Of a stretch of DNA of 64,000 bases, positions 47,859 to 58,989 are shown in pieces. A program made the translations under genes and the position numbers. Under the pieces are notes generated by a model. It was given only the letters and a program-made list of their open reading frames with translations, did no database searches and was not told where the DNA came from. Position 1 is the first letter of the stretch; each line of letters begins with the position of its first letter. The DNA is taken from positions 124,001-188,000 of the forward strand of contig JAHNUO010000014.1 of NCBI GenBank assembly GCA_019787685.1, written 5' to 3'. The DNA comes from Chiua virens (taxonomy: Eukaryota > Basidiomycota > Agaricomycetes > Boletales > Boletaceae).

Positions 47859-48493
47859 TCAAATCTGGCTACTAAAGGTCACCGATTTTCGCAGTAGAAG
47901 AGGTCATCAACGCTTCATGTTTTGGGTTCTGTGACAGAAAGAAATTCAACTCCCCCCATGGCGGCACTCAGCGGCGGATGCGTTTGTAAAATTGTAGTGC
48001 TTGGTTTTTGATGTAGCAACGCACAACCAACTTGGTTTCGACGCATGGTGTTCGAATCGGGGGCGGTAAGGGTAAATGAAGTGGCGGCGGATTTGCAGTC
48101 GACTCCGTACTGTCCCCGTTCGCAGAGTGGTTGAATGTGAGCCCCATTGGGTTACTACTTACACTGATCGAGAAATTACCCTTGACTTTTTTACCTCCGT
48201 GAGCGTGAAGTAAAAGAACAAACGTGGGAATTTATAATTATATAATTTAGAATGTTCACGTGGTAGGCTCTGTTATGCAAACGGTAAGCCGAGGCCATAC
48301 GAAAATTTTATAGTATTCACAATTATGCTGATTCCTTCATGTTTTTTTTTAACAAAATTCTTTTGCAGCAGAGATTTTTTTGTGATATTGGTAATCGTGA
48401 TGTTTGGATCAAAAATTCAAAAATTCCATTGGACTGAACCCGTGGGAAATAAGAGGCATATCCTGGGCGCACAATACACCAGTCTTCTGATTC
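47859..48493. other. Divergent intergenic region
   Basis: About 630 bases between the minus-strand gene ending its 5' side at 47858 and the kinase start at 48494. It is AT-rich with poly-T runs (gttttttttt, 48341-48350) and the TATA-like attataattatataatttag at about 48231-48251 in part. No gene is visible. Confidence 0.4.
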
Positions 48494-49862
48494 ATGGCCT
48501 CTTCGATGGCGAGGGTAACTGAGTTAAACACTCAGCGTGCTGAGAAAGAGCTCGCTGCTTGGGGTACACTTGACCGTCCTCTCCCAGAAGAGTTGGACCC
48601 TAGTGAAATTTGGTGGCGCGACCGCTACAACCAGCTCAGTACGCTTGGCTATAGGCTACGTCCTCGGTACTCCCCTGAATGGGTTCCCTCGTGGAAGGCA
48701 TTGAAGAAAGACTGGGCAGACTGTGAAGATGGGAAAAGGCTAGAAGTACGTAAAATACACTCTCAGACACTCATCTTCCAAACAGTTGAGCACCCTAGTT
48801 CGGCCAAATCATCGATGCCACTCGAGTCTTGGATGGTAGAGTGGTCACTCTGAAGAGAGTCAGCCGAATGGACCAACCTTATGAGGTCGAGATTGGGGTG
48901 TATTTCTCTTCGGAGCCTCTCATCTCAGACCCTGCGAACCATTGCGTACCTATTTACGATGTCCTCAGCCTCGACGACGACGACGACGACACTGCCATCT
49001 TGGTCATGCCTTTACTTCGAGCCTATACTGACCCAAATTTTGATACCATTGGAGAAGCGGTAGAATGTTTTCGTCAACTGTTTGAGGTAATACGGTTTCG
49101 TGGCTGTGATGTACACCTACTGAGCTATCTTTCAGGGGTTGCAATTTATGCATCGGCACCACGTTGCTCATCGGTGTGTGGAAACAGTCTTCTATCCTAG
49201 TCCTTGCATTCATCTTCCAACAGGGATTGCATGAACAGAAATATCATGCTTGATCCTACTAATCTCTATCCTGAATTGTTCCATCCAGTGGAGACCTCGC
49301 TAAGGATGGATTATAGAGGTCGTGCTAAACACCTTACACGCACCCAACGACCCCCGAAATACTACCTCATCGATTTTGGGATATCCCGCAGATATGATCC
49401 TTCGGACACCAATCCTAGAGAAGTACCCATTTGGGGTGGCGACAAGGACGTGCCCGAGTTTCAAAACTCCAACCAGCCACTCAACCCATTCCCTACAGAC
49501 GTTTTCTACATCGGTAACGCTATCAGGAAGGATTTTCTTCTGGTCAGGTCTTCTCGCATTTAATTGCATTGTCATGCTAACCCACTGAGGTCATCCAGAA
49601 AAAACGGGGCTTCGAGTTTATGAAACCATTGATGGCGGACATGATCCAGCATGATCCAGACAAACGACCCAATATAGATGAAGTGGTGTCGCGATTTAAC
49701 GACATTCGCTGCGAGCTCTCAGGCCGTAAATTACGTTCTCGTCCTGTGGACATCGACGAGGGCCTGGTCGATCGAGTCGTTCGCACCACATCTCACTGGT
49801 CACGACGGATTGTGTTCATTGTCAGAGGTACACCGGCTATACCCAACGCTCCGGATATTTAG
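48494..49862 (+). CDS. Agaricomycete protein kinase
   Basis: Exons in order: MASSMARVTELNTQRAEKEL to about 48747 (ends CEDGKRLE), an intron gtacgt...ccctag, then FGQIIDATRVLDGRVVTLKR (K of VTLKR is the likely ATP-binding lysine, about 48856), YEVEIGVYFSSEPL, a hinge-like ILVMPLLRAY (49000), GLQFMHRHHVAHR (49136-49174), an intron, DCMNRNIMLD (catalytic HRD-x4-N loop, about 49226), KYYLIDFGISRRYD (DFG, 49359), a PIWGGDKDVPEFQ activation segment and, after another intron, KKRGFEFMKPLMADMIQHDP and DKRPNIDEVVSRF, the end of the C-lobe. Stop at 49860-49862. All key residues are present and no stop breaks it. It belongs to an expanded lineage-specific kinase family; the substrate is unknown. Confidence 0.75.
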
Positions 49863-51030
49863 GATATGCAGTTTTACTGCTAATGACTTGTCATACTTCA
49901 TGTCGTCGTGTGTGTGTTGTGTTATGTCCGCGTGTTTCTCAGTGCAATCCGGTATCTGTTGCGGACAATCCCTCCGTCTAAACATTGCGGATACGTATCT
50001 ACCCCGACAGGTACGAGGATGGAGTTGACTCGAACCAGCACGTAAGCACCAGAGGGTCCTTTTGGCAGTGAGTGGGTCCTGACATGGAGGCTAATTATCT
50101 TTTCTTGGGATTTTTCTACAGTCCTTCGTTCAGCTTCCCGACGGCACGCTACCAGGAGACAGTTTTACCGGGCTCACTCTGGAACTTCACGAGGCTCAAA
50201 TGTCGACATGAACATTGAACGGATGCTATTCCCACCACAAGATGCCCACCAAAATAATCTGTGCAGGTTGGTCAGTGTAAACTGACCCACATATTCTCCG
50301 TCTTTGCCCTTTCTGATGGCTTGGTAGTGAAAAAGCTTGCTGTAAACGGGTAGGACTCCATCTTATCCATCCATCCTTTCTGCTCTGGAAAGCAGAATAC
50401 AAGTTATATTTATTTTGATATTATTTTATATATGATATAGGACATAATGTGATTCATGATGCGATGTGACACTCCGCTGGCTTGCGTAGGACACAAATAT
50501 TGGCTATTGTGATCACTGGCACACCGGAATGAGAGTGCATCAACGAACCTACGGAATCCGAAACCATCCGAAAAAGGAGCCTCCCCACAATGAGCACTCG
50601 GAAATGTGAACGAAGTTCAATGAACTCAGGCTGACTCACTGGCAGATCCGAATTGGAGAGATAAAAGCTGCAGCAAGGCGGCACAACTCTGCGGGCTGAA
50701 GAGCACACTTTGCAGCACGCTTACTTCGTGCAGCTGAGGCAGGATAGGGACTAGCAAGACCAATAGCGGTGCGGTGTCGTCTACCGTATCATTTGGGTTG
50801 GTCGTATGAGGTGTAGGTGCAGTAGTCGTTCGTGCAGTGTTCAGTTGCAATATATCAGAGGAGGGTCTCTGGAGCAGCTTGAGGCGATGCGGCACAGGAT
50901 GTTAGGTGACGATGGCGGTGAGACAATTCACTCCTCGTTTTCATCGTACCGTTAGACATCGCCATACGCAGGGTGTGTAGCAGTTTCCATTTGGCATCGT
51001 ATACCTCATCAACTCTAGACTAGTGATATC
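49863..51030. other. No assignable gene
   Basis: A short plus stretch at about 50118-50205 (QLPDGTLPGDSFTGLTLELH) is protein-like but unrecognised and could be a further exon of the kinase gene or a fragment. The minus frame 50626-50895 is Thr/Leu-rich without a motif. Confidence 0.35.
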
Positions 51031-51330
51031 ATGTCTGAGATGCTTCAGAAACAACAGGATGTCAAGGTGCGTTCTTCCCTGCATCGTCTCTCAGTTCATG
51101 ATTCTATCGCGGTCTTGCGCTTTGGACAGATCGACTCCGGAGATCTCTTGGATGACCTCAAACAACGATTGCTGGTCGTGGAGGACCTACATCACACATT
51201 CGTTCAGTACCAATCCTCGTTCAACAAACTCCTCCTGGAGATTGCTCGGCGATGACGACATCAAGAGGCTACGGATAAGATTGTCGAACATGTGATGGCT
51301 TACCCGGAAAACGGGTCCTCTGGTGAGTGA
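51031..51330 (+). pseudogene. ATG17-like coiled-coil fragment
   Basis: The plus frame begins MSEMLQKQQDVKVRSSLHRL and continues LRFGQIDSGDLLDDLKQRLL, VVEDLHHTFVQYQSSFNKLL and LEIARR, then a TGA, after which RHQEATDKIVEHVMA continues in frame. The pattern resembles the C-terminal coiled coil of basidiomycete Atg17, the scaffold of the Atg1 complex that starts autophagosome formation. The expected N-terminal two thirds and the C-terminal EHGxHLP region are not seen. Identification rests on about 90 residues of coiled-coil-like sequence, so it is moderate. Confidence 0.5.
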
Positions 51331-51676
51331 AAGATAGATGTCGTTAACCCTTTCTAACTGGAAGGTTGTCCCATTGGGGCATATGGGCTGACTTGGTTTC
51401 CCCCCTGCTTAGACGAGGGAAAAGTTAAAGTTGGCGGGGGATGTGGGAATAGAGGCCGGCGAAGTGTACAGATTTCCGTGCGGTTGCTGCCCGAACGCTG
51501 AAGGTTTGTGGCAACCTACAGGCACGCATGGTGCTACGTTGATTCATGTAAATGGTCTGGAATATCTCTCCGTAATGTAACCAGTAAATGCACGGCCCAC
51601 CACCCACTACAAGGATACTGAGAATTATCGATATACAATAATGATATGCGAATCCCATAACGTCTACAATACATAC

Positions 51677-52648
51677 TTACTCTGCACACCACCAGATCGG
51701 GCGGGAAGTCTTGATCGTTCACGAATGGCTCCGTAGGGACTAGGTGATTGAAGGTAGACACTAGGCCGTCAAATGATGATTCTGCCACATCTTCCAGCAA
51801 GGTGATTAGCAAGATAGGCCAAAGTAGACGGTTTTGATTTACCCAAGTTCCATCGAAGACCGGATGTAGACAACATGGTAGAGTCTATTCCGACGGGCAA
51901 GAGACCACAGGTGGGGCCCAAAACGTCGTGATCAATGAATATTCGATGCTGTCCCTGGGCACAAATCAAGACTACGACACCGTGAACCAAGGTTGACACT
52001 CACCATGTCGAGAACCCAAGAGACGTTATCGTCGGTAATGACGTAGACTCTCGTCCTCGTCCGCTGAGCCTATAGACGTATGAAAGGACATGTATAGTCT
52101 GGTCGAGTCTACCAGAAAATCCTCCGAGAATGAGGATATCGTGCTGGATCTGAATGCTTAGATGTATGCATGTGGCTGGTCGACGGATTAACTTCACAAT
52201 GAGCCCTTCCCTATGCTCACGGTCTTCAAGTGACTTGATACACTTGCTGAGATCTGTGGTATTTTGGTCCAAGTCCTGCCGGATGGATACGCCCTTGGCA
52301 AGCGTCAGATCGATCGTCCAACCCCTTTATCAGATCAGGGATGTATCTATGGATACATTGGTCAACGGCTCAGCAAGAATGATACTTCAAGTTCTCATAT
52401 CTAAACTCTTCTCACCAACGTTGCAATTGATCACCCTCATTTGCCTGGCCCAAGAGATCACGCAAGCGATTCGCGCCGCCATCTGCACAACACCTCCACG
52501 AGCTGGTATTCCAGAGTGTCTCGAGCGAACGCAGCAAAAAGGGTTGATTGAGGATGACCAATGCCCGTTGGGCGCCATCGTGGTTTGTCCTTAGCAGGTT
52601 TAGAAACAGTGTCTCCCATTCCACAAACTTGGAGCTCGCTGTGCCCAT
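51677..52648 (-). pseudogene. Thiamine pyrophosphokinase, nearly full length, with a frameshift
   Basis: Thiamine pyrophosphokinase converts thiamine plus ATP to thiamine diphosphate in the cytosol. The minus strand starts at 52648 (MGTASSKFVEWETLFLNLLR) and reads RALVILNQPFLLRSLETLWN and WRCCADGGANRLRDLLGQAN (the DGGANRL motif, about 52490). Then come IPDLIKG (about 52340), QNTTDLSKCIKSL (from 52270), ILGGFSGRLDQTIHVLSYVY (GGxxGRxDQ motif, about 52130), TDDNVSWVLD, IDHDVLGPTCGLLPVGIDST (about 51935), STSGLRWNL and, after an intron, SSFDGLVSTFNHLVP (about 51790). It ends IKTSRPIWWCAE with TAA at 51677-51679. Domain order and introns are normal. One extra base just before IKTSRP breaks the frame, so it is either a recent pseudogene or a sequencing error. 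It lies tail to tail with the ATG17-like piece. Confidence 0.83.
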
Positions 52649-52984
52649 GAAGTTATGACGACTTGTGGGTCGGCTCTCTATGAGGGTCAGAGACTGAGCG
52701 ACGTCGTGGACGTTTCCTGGCCACGCCCGGCGCCGAGCGCATTGAAGTGTGTAACTTGGTCTGAAGCAACGCTCGAATTTCCTTCTATGTATGCAACACC
52801 TTTCGGACCAACGAAGGCTGAGGTCTATAGTGCGTATGCCTCAATTGGAATAACAACAGCACATGAACTGGAATAGTACAAGGGACCAAACCTTGCAAGA
52901 GACCAGAAGGACGATCGAGTGTGTGGTTCCAACTTCTTCAACCGCTGTGATCCGTGTTAGTACACCTACGACGTGTAGTATCTT

Positions 52985-53476
52985 ACTTACCAATCCCCAT
53001 GAGTGCTCTCAACAGAATGATCACGATCTTGTTGTCCACAAAGCCAACACAAATAGAAAGAATTCCCAGAGAAAACACGCCTGAGATAAAGGTCGTTTCT
53101 AGCATATACTGAGCAAACTATCTGAGGGAACATAGCAAGTGTCCTTACTTGGATTATGGACATCGCTTATCTGTCCGCTCTTGCAGCGCGTGTCAGATCA
53201 CGTCGCGAGTGAGAAGACCATGGGACATACAATCAAGAGAAACGAAGCAAACGTGAGCTGGAATGCACTGATGATCCAAGCAGACTAGCTCTGTGTAATA
53301 CCCATATAATTCTCGAGAGCAGGAATGGCGGGGGAAAGTGCAGAGTTGTTGAAGGAGTCCAAGAATTGCGCGAAACAGAACATCAGCAATAGTGTCAATT
53401 TGTGGGCAAACGAAAGTTCCTTTAGTGGTTCCTCGACCAGTGTTTCAGGAGGGGAGACCGGAGTGACTGGCGACAT
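52985..53476 (-). pseudogene. MFS transporter, N-terminal fragment
   Basis: The minus strand starts at 53476: MSPVTPVSPPETLVEEPLKE, then KLTLLLMFCFAQFLDSFNNS and ALSPAIPALE, the first transmembrane helix of a drug:H+ antiporter-like MFS protein. Further exons give SAFQLTFASFLL (about 53255), GQISDVHNPS (loop 2-3 region, about 53180) and VFSLGILSICVGFVDNKIVI followed by ILLRALMGIG (about 53075-52995), ending at a gtaagtaaga donor. After that no MFS sequence follows: the next exon of the usual 12- to 14-helix protein is missing and the region changes to thiamine pyrophosphokinase. Only about four helices remain. Confidence 0.72.
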
Positions 53477-53539
53477 TTTGTTACGAACCTACAAGCAGGA
53501 ACAGGCGCGTGAGTGGCAAGGATATACTTGTCCTTGAGT

Positions 53540-55030
53540 GGCTATTTATCCATCAATCATCCATCTTTGTAAGGATGTGGAAACCATTGTCCATCTGCCA
53601 ATTGATGGCACCGAGATTTCTGCGCACCGAGCAATGCAAAAACTGTGTGAATAACACGAGGTAGGAGATCAGGTGTTAGAAATAGAAAAGTTGCCGGAAT
53701 GGATTATCCAGGCAGCAGGATTCCGCAGGAAGTTCGACTGAGGAATCAAGGAACCAACCAATAAGGACTGGAAAAAAAGACGGAGAGGTAGGCCGCGTGG
53801 CAAAATGATGAGCAGAGGCCGCTTTCTGTGCACATTTGACCAGTGCACGCTGCGTAAGACCTGCGTTAGTACACCCTCTCTATGATGAGTACGTGCGCTT
53901 ACACATGGAGATTTGAATGTGCGAGCGTACACCATCGCTGGCACAAACTTCCTATGCCAGCATCATGATGGCGATCGGGGATAAAAACATTGTTTGGCAA
54001 TGCAAGGGCCAGTAGGTTACTTTGAGTCTGTGGGTGAGGCAAACGTATTCCAATCTACTGACTTGCGGCCTCGGTCCAAATTGTCTGGTGACCAATATAT
54101 TACGACGAGCCTGTCGAGACAAGGTTAGTAACAAGTGCGATTCGTATTTGAGTGTGTCACTTGACTTGGGCCGTATCAATTGGCAGATGAGCAAGAAGCG
54201 ACCGAAGGAGATCTTGAAGGTGCGTTAGATGGTAGCAAACCAATGTGTAAGTGATGGTCCAACCTATTTTAGAGTTATCTTCTTCATCGGTCGAATCATT
54301 CTCGTTTTTCCCATCGCCCTGCGGAACTTTGGCGGCGTGCCCCCCACCCAGCTTTGTTGGCACAGGACAGTCAACATCGTTCTTTCTTATTGCATGGGAC
54401 CGCTTGGCTTCAACGCACTTGAGTCCTGAACAGTCATGATAATCACAATTAGCTTTCGGTGCAAAAGGATGTATTCACTAGTCAGGGGTCCATTGTGACT
54501 GATACAGGAGGGCATTCTGTCGAGTGTCTGCAATGTATAAATCAGTTGGTCCGGAAACAAGGGAAGTGTTGTTGATTGTGCGCAGTCAGGTGGGTTGTGT
54601 GGTCAAGGGAGAGGCAAAACAACTGCATTTGCAGACCTCCGTACATGAGGGATCGTTGATTACGTCAGCCTGTCTACTCCACATAATATGTAGACTGTCG
54701 TCGAGAGTACAATATATGTAGATAAGCTGATTGGTCCTGGACTCCTGGTCCCCATCCTACATACATTCTGCTCTTGACGACGGCAACTCGGATTGTCCCA
54801 GAGTAGAATGTACGTTGGACAGGGACCGTGGCGGCCCGCCCAATCCGACACACGCGCAAAAAAAATCTCACAATTCTCAGTGTAGTTTCGCAAAGCTGCT
54901 GTAAAATGGTTCATTCCATAACCCTAACCGTTATACCGCACGGCAATCATAGTATGAATTGGGTACTTATCACAGCGAAATATCTATCTGTTTCCAAGGT
55001 GAGCTACTGACATATGATACAAATATTTGA
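53540..55030. other. No assignable gene
   Basis: Minus frames 53669-53944 and 53952-54194 and the plus frame 54229-54439 have hydrophobic parts but no motif. They might be remnants of another membrane protein. Nothing else is visible. Confidence 0.35.
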
Positions 55031-55035
55031 ATAGC

Positions 55036-56124
55036 CTATCCGATACTCCCATCATATTGAACATGTACTACAGAATGCAGTCGATCCAAAATCAAGCTAA
55101 GCACTTGATTTGATGGTTCAGTACCGTAGAGAAGGTAATCTGACCAACCACTCTCTCGGAGTTTCATCCGGGCCTGCGGTAGCACATTGTGAAAGCGTGC
55201 AAATGAGCGTCCAGACCCGGGTCTCTCTGGTGGAGGACAGGGCGGGAATCCGTACAGGTGGTCCTGCAAAACTTCGGTCGGAGTCTCGTCCAACCACAGT
55301 AAGTCCTCAAGCCCTCGGGGAATGTCATGAATGCCGGTTTGGTTGACCAGGTGTCCGTCATCTTTGGTAGCCAACTCTTCTCCCCCCTCTTCTCCCCCAT
55401 CTGCCATTTTCTCCCCCAGCACACGTGGATAACAGCAGTACGACCACCAGAAACCAGAGATAGCAATAAGTATCACAGACTCCTGGCGCGGATACATCCG
55501 AAAGAGATGATATGCTTGCTTATAGAGTTGATCGCGCGCGAGACCCATCGGCTTGATCGCATTGTGCAAGCTCGTGTAAATGTCGTTACAGCGAGCACCG
55601 GATGGCTTCAGTTCGGCCAGTAATGGGATACCATGGTAGATGACCTGCCGATCGAGGTGGGGGATGCAGCTGGTGTTGCCAGGTCGAAGGAAAGAGACTT
55701 TGCGAGTGATCGCAAAGTCTGGAATTCGGGACCTGTTGCGGTGGGATGGAACAGAGATACTGCGAATAGAGTCAAGGGTCGTGTTTCCAATGTCAACGTC
55801 ATCTGGTAATAGTAGCTGCTCCTGCTGTTCCCCATGGCTGGATAGGAGATGGGCGGGTCTGGGGATTGTATATGGCTCGGCTGTGGTATCATACCAGAGG
55901 TATGGCTGGGGAGCAACAGACAATGAAGGAAGACTTGCTACAAGATCGGAGAAAATCTGGGACCATGGTTCATACCATGGCGCCTCCAAATTACGAGGGT
56001 TCCATTGTCTACTGAAGGCAGACAGCAATGAGAGGAGACACTTGCGTTCAGCACAGGGGTTGAGGGTATGACCAGGGAGACGAAAATGTACCCGGTCTGA
56101 CTCAGGCATAGTTTGGACACACAA
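55036..56124 (-). CDS. Intact 362-codon ORF, possible PD-(D/E)XK nuclease fold
   Basis: A single uninterrupted minus-strand frame, the longest credible one in the window, starts at MCVQTMPESDRVHFRLPGHT. The middle carries RSRIPDFAITRKVSFLR, then about 35 residues later IPLLAELKPSGARC, and then QLYKQAYHLFRMYPRQESVI and LIAISGFWWSY. The order PD-(x)n-ExK followed by a Q-containing helix and a hydrophobic strand fits the PD-(D/E)XK nuclease-like core, with D of PDF, E and K of AELK as the putative metal site. This is an inference from three motifs. It is a lineage-specific hypothetical protein in what I recall of agaricomycetes. It has no intron, and its 5' side faces a small intact plus-strand gene about 280 bases away. 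No start-proximal signal peptide is seen. Confidence 0.6.
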   Translation of the reverse strand: MCVQTMPESDRVHFRLPGHTLNPCAERKCLLSLLSAFSRQWNPRNLEAPWYEPWSQIFSDLVASLPSLSVAPQPYLWYDTTAEPYTIPRPAHLLSSHGEQQEQLLLPDDVDIGNTTLDSIRSISVPSHRNRSRIPDFAITRKVSFLRPGNTSCIPHLDRQVIYHGIPLLAELKPSGARCNDIYTSLHNAIKPMGLARDQLYKQAYHLFRMYPRQESVILIAISGFWWSYCCYPRVLGEKMADGGEEGGEELATKDDGHLVNQTGIHDIPRGLEDLLWLDETPTEVLQDHLYGFPPCPPPERPGSGRSFARFHNVLPQARMKLRESGWSDYLLYGTEPSNQVLSLILDRLHSVVHVQYDGSIG

Positions 56125-56404
56125 TTGACATCTCGGCCTTCTTTCTTATACATAGCAATGAGGTAGCAATTTTGAGGTGAGAAACGGTTGAATTCGGAAC
56201 AAAAGCTCGGAGATCTGGCATGTTTGAGGGACACATCACGCTGTTGACGCGTTTCCACTGAGAAATTTCAGTTTGATTGTGTGAGAAACTGAAATCAATT
56301 CGGGACCATCGCCTATTAGTTATCAAGCAAGCATGTCGACCACGTGATGTTAGTTCAACCTTTCTTACTACCCCGAAATTTGAATCGTTGTGTCACAGAC
56401 ACGA

Positions 56405-56890
56405 ATGAGCTGCGCTCCTTCATGTGAGTCCTCAAGAGTTCGTCATTCCTTGCACTGACATTCTTCCAGGTCTACGACAGAAGTCACTATGATCGCTTCT
56501 ACTGCTGCTAGTGTCACGCCTAAATTGCCACTTCCCCCAGCTGTCACTCATCCATTCCGTGTCTACGGATACAAAGTGTCGCATGCTTGGGTAGTCCAGT
56601 TTGGAAAGGACAAAGGCCTCGAGTTTCCAGACATGAGCGACGACTCGCTTGAAAGCGCCGTGTTCTTATATCTATTTTCCCGCTTGCCTGGACTACAGCG
56701 GCATTTTCTCGACGACCCAGACGAACCCTTCTATGGATGGAGCCACTGTTTGTCGATTGCAAATAACTGGAACCCGAAAAAGAAACCTGTTGTCGCCCAT
56801 CAACTACCAAAGTGGAAGAATGTGCTCAGGATGGAGGAGGAGCCTCAATGGTATATACCTAGCCTTGAGACGGTACCACTGGTACTTTGA
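56405..56890 (+). CDS. Small intact protein of unknown function
   Basis: A probable first exon ATG at 56405 (MSCAPS) joins after a gtgagt...ttccag intron (about 56424-56469) to a frame that runs to a stop at 56888-56890. Using the internal ATG gives 133 residues. It contains HPFRVYGYKVSHAWVVQFGK, MSDDSLESAVFLYLFSRLPG, DDPDEPFYGWSHCLSIANNW and LPKWKNVLRMEEEPQWYIPS. The Trp/Tyr-rich pattern looks like a small globular protein. I have the impression of a widespread agaricomycete hypothetical family, with no known role. It is divergent from the PD-(D/E)XK-like ORF. Confidence 0.6.
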
Positions 56891-58985
56891 ATCATCAACT
56901 TGAATAGCGAGTCCGTCAGTGTTGTATGTCCTGTTCCAATTGACAACTTCGTTTTTTTCTGTGCATTCAGTCGAATCAAGACTTGCCTCACCATGACTCT
57001 GCTATGCAAGTTGCAGAGTGTCATAATGTTGGATGTACGAAGGAGGTAATACATAGTAGAGTTGTGATAGTGGATTGTCTTGTTCTGTTCTGCATGAAAG
57101 TGTAATCTATGCTTTTACTCAAAGAAATAGATCCTCGGGCAACATGGCGCACGCTGCATGCACACTTGGTACTCAACTGCCTCATCGCATGAAATGCAGG
57201 CAAGTGTTTTACTGGCTACGTTCTTGTGGACAGCACAGGGGTTATATTCAATCTTGGTGCAGTTATCAGGCTTGTGGCTTGGACAAATTGTCCATTCGGT
57301 TGGATTACAACCTCGCTTTCTCTTGCCGCTTCCTCTTGCCTCCTAATGGTTTTAGGATCACAGTGATATGTCTTGCGTCACAAGCTGAAAATTCCGTCTT
57401 CACCCCAAATGATACATCATTCCTAGTTGGAAATGGGACATATGTATGTTCTATATCACTCAACAGCCCTCTCTCAGGCTTGCTCAATGAAAACCTGATA
57501 CTTGGATTGGCATGCTGACACTTACACTTATCGGAATCACGATTCCACTGCTTATGGCAAACCCAAATAAAATGATTCCTACTGATGGTACGAAAGTCGT
57601 CACACCACGCTCTCCATCTTGGAATTCCAAGTTTTACAACCTTTCGGTTGCTGTGATGCCCGGACCATGATTCTCCTTTTCTTCCCCATGTTCCGTATAA
57701 GCAACTACTTTTATACCTGATGGTACTCCTCACTCAAACAAAGATGTCCAGAATTCAACTACATTGACTCACTGACTCACTGACTCACTGTCATTGTCAC
57801 AGGCCCTGTTCGACATTCACGCACGGTCCCTGAATAATGTCTTATATGGGCTATCTCGGATTTTTGACTCGTGAATGATTGGTCTTGTCTTGGATAGGTC
57901 TCCTTTGTGGGTTCATGTCATTGTTGCCGTCGCGCAACACAGCGGACAATAAGCTGCCCCCAACGCCGAGTCACCATCCGCCCATTTAACACAGGACCTA
58001 CACACAGGAGTCAATTCCGCCAGACATACAGAAGATGGACATTCACATATCACACGGCACATTCTGTGCACGTATGGCTTATCATTATAGATGGTTCGCT
58101 CCACGCGATGTGGCAGACGACCACATTCTGGTAGACTGACGCCATGCCCAACGATATGAACAACTTGAAGCATGGGGTTTACGCTGGGTTCTGTGAGAAT
58201 TCCTGATTCCTAACATTTCCCCCTTTCTCCTTGGCATGACCATGGGATCTGTCGCAGCCGGGCTCATATTTGCCTTCCCAATGATCTACACACGGGTTCG
58301 AGATACAACGGTGTTTGACAACGCAACAATGTAAGTGGTTTCTTTCTTGATCGCTTGAGGAGGCGAGGACAAAGGAATGTATCAATGTGTCTGATAAGAA
58401 ATCAGCGCTTGAGAATTTGGTTTTGTCGTGGTTCCGTTGGTCATCCATATATTCCAGTTTACAGTTGTACATCAGCAATTAAGAATTCTGGACACCAGCT
58501 GTATGGGCGACTTGTAGCAGGTGCAGAGATGCGACTATGAAAGTAATTTGTACACGCATGAAGATGTATATCAGAACTTAAGCACTCGTGGCCTCATAGC
58601 CTACGTGAGTTAAAATCCGTGTCATTCGGGCTCGTCAGAGTGGTGCAATCAGTGGACAGACAGGGTGATGTAAAGGAAAACTTGTAAATACATAGGTATT
58701 TGAAAGGAAACCCCGGACTACAACCACATTCACCCTTTAAAACTCAATGGAGTGTTTCCATAAACTCGGCCTGCAAGACGACACTGATCACACCCGACAT
58801 GCGTCCAACACTTCCAAGATGTAGTCCATCCTTGAACGATGACCTTTTGATTGGTGGTATTGGAATCATCGAAACCTGAACTCACTTGACAAACCAATAG
58901 AAGTAGTGGTCTTAATCCTAACAAGTCGCTGGGCCTCGGCTACATGTATTTGTACTCGCATACCCAAACGCACGATACCTGGGGT
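56891..58985. other. No firm gene; Cys-rich minus-strand pieces and a microsatellite
   Basis: Minus frames 57305-57733 and 57913-58173 are Cys/His-rich (HRMCRVICECPSSVCLAELT; GAAYCPLCC), which might be zinc-binding segments of a decayed gene. The plus frame 57075-57518 overlaps them. At about 57764-57791 ctgactca is repeated three times. I could not identify a family or exon structure. Confidence 0.35.
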
Positions 58986-58989
58986 CTGG

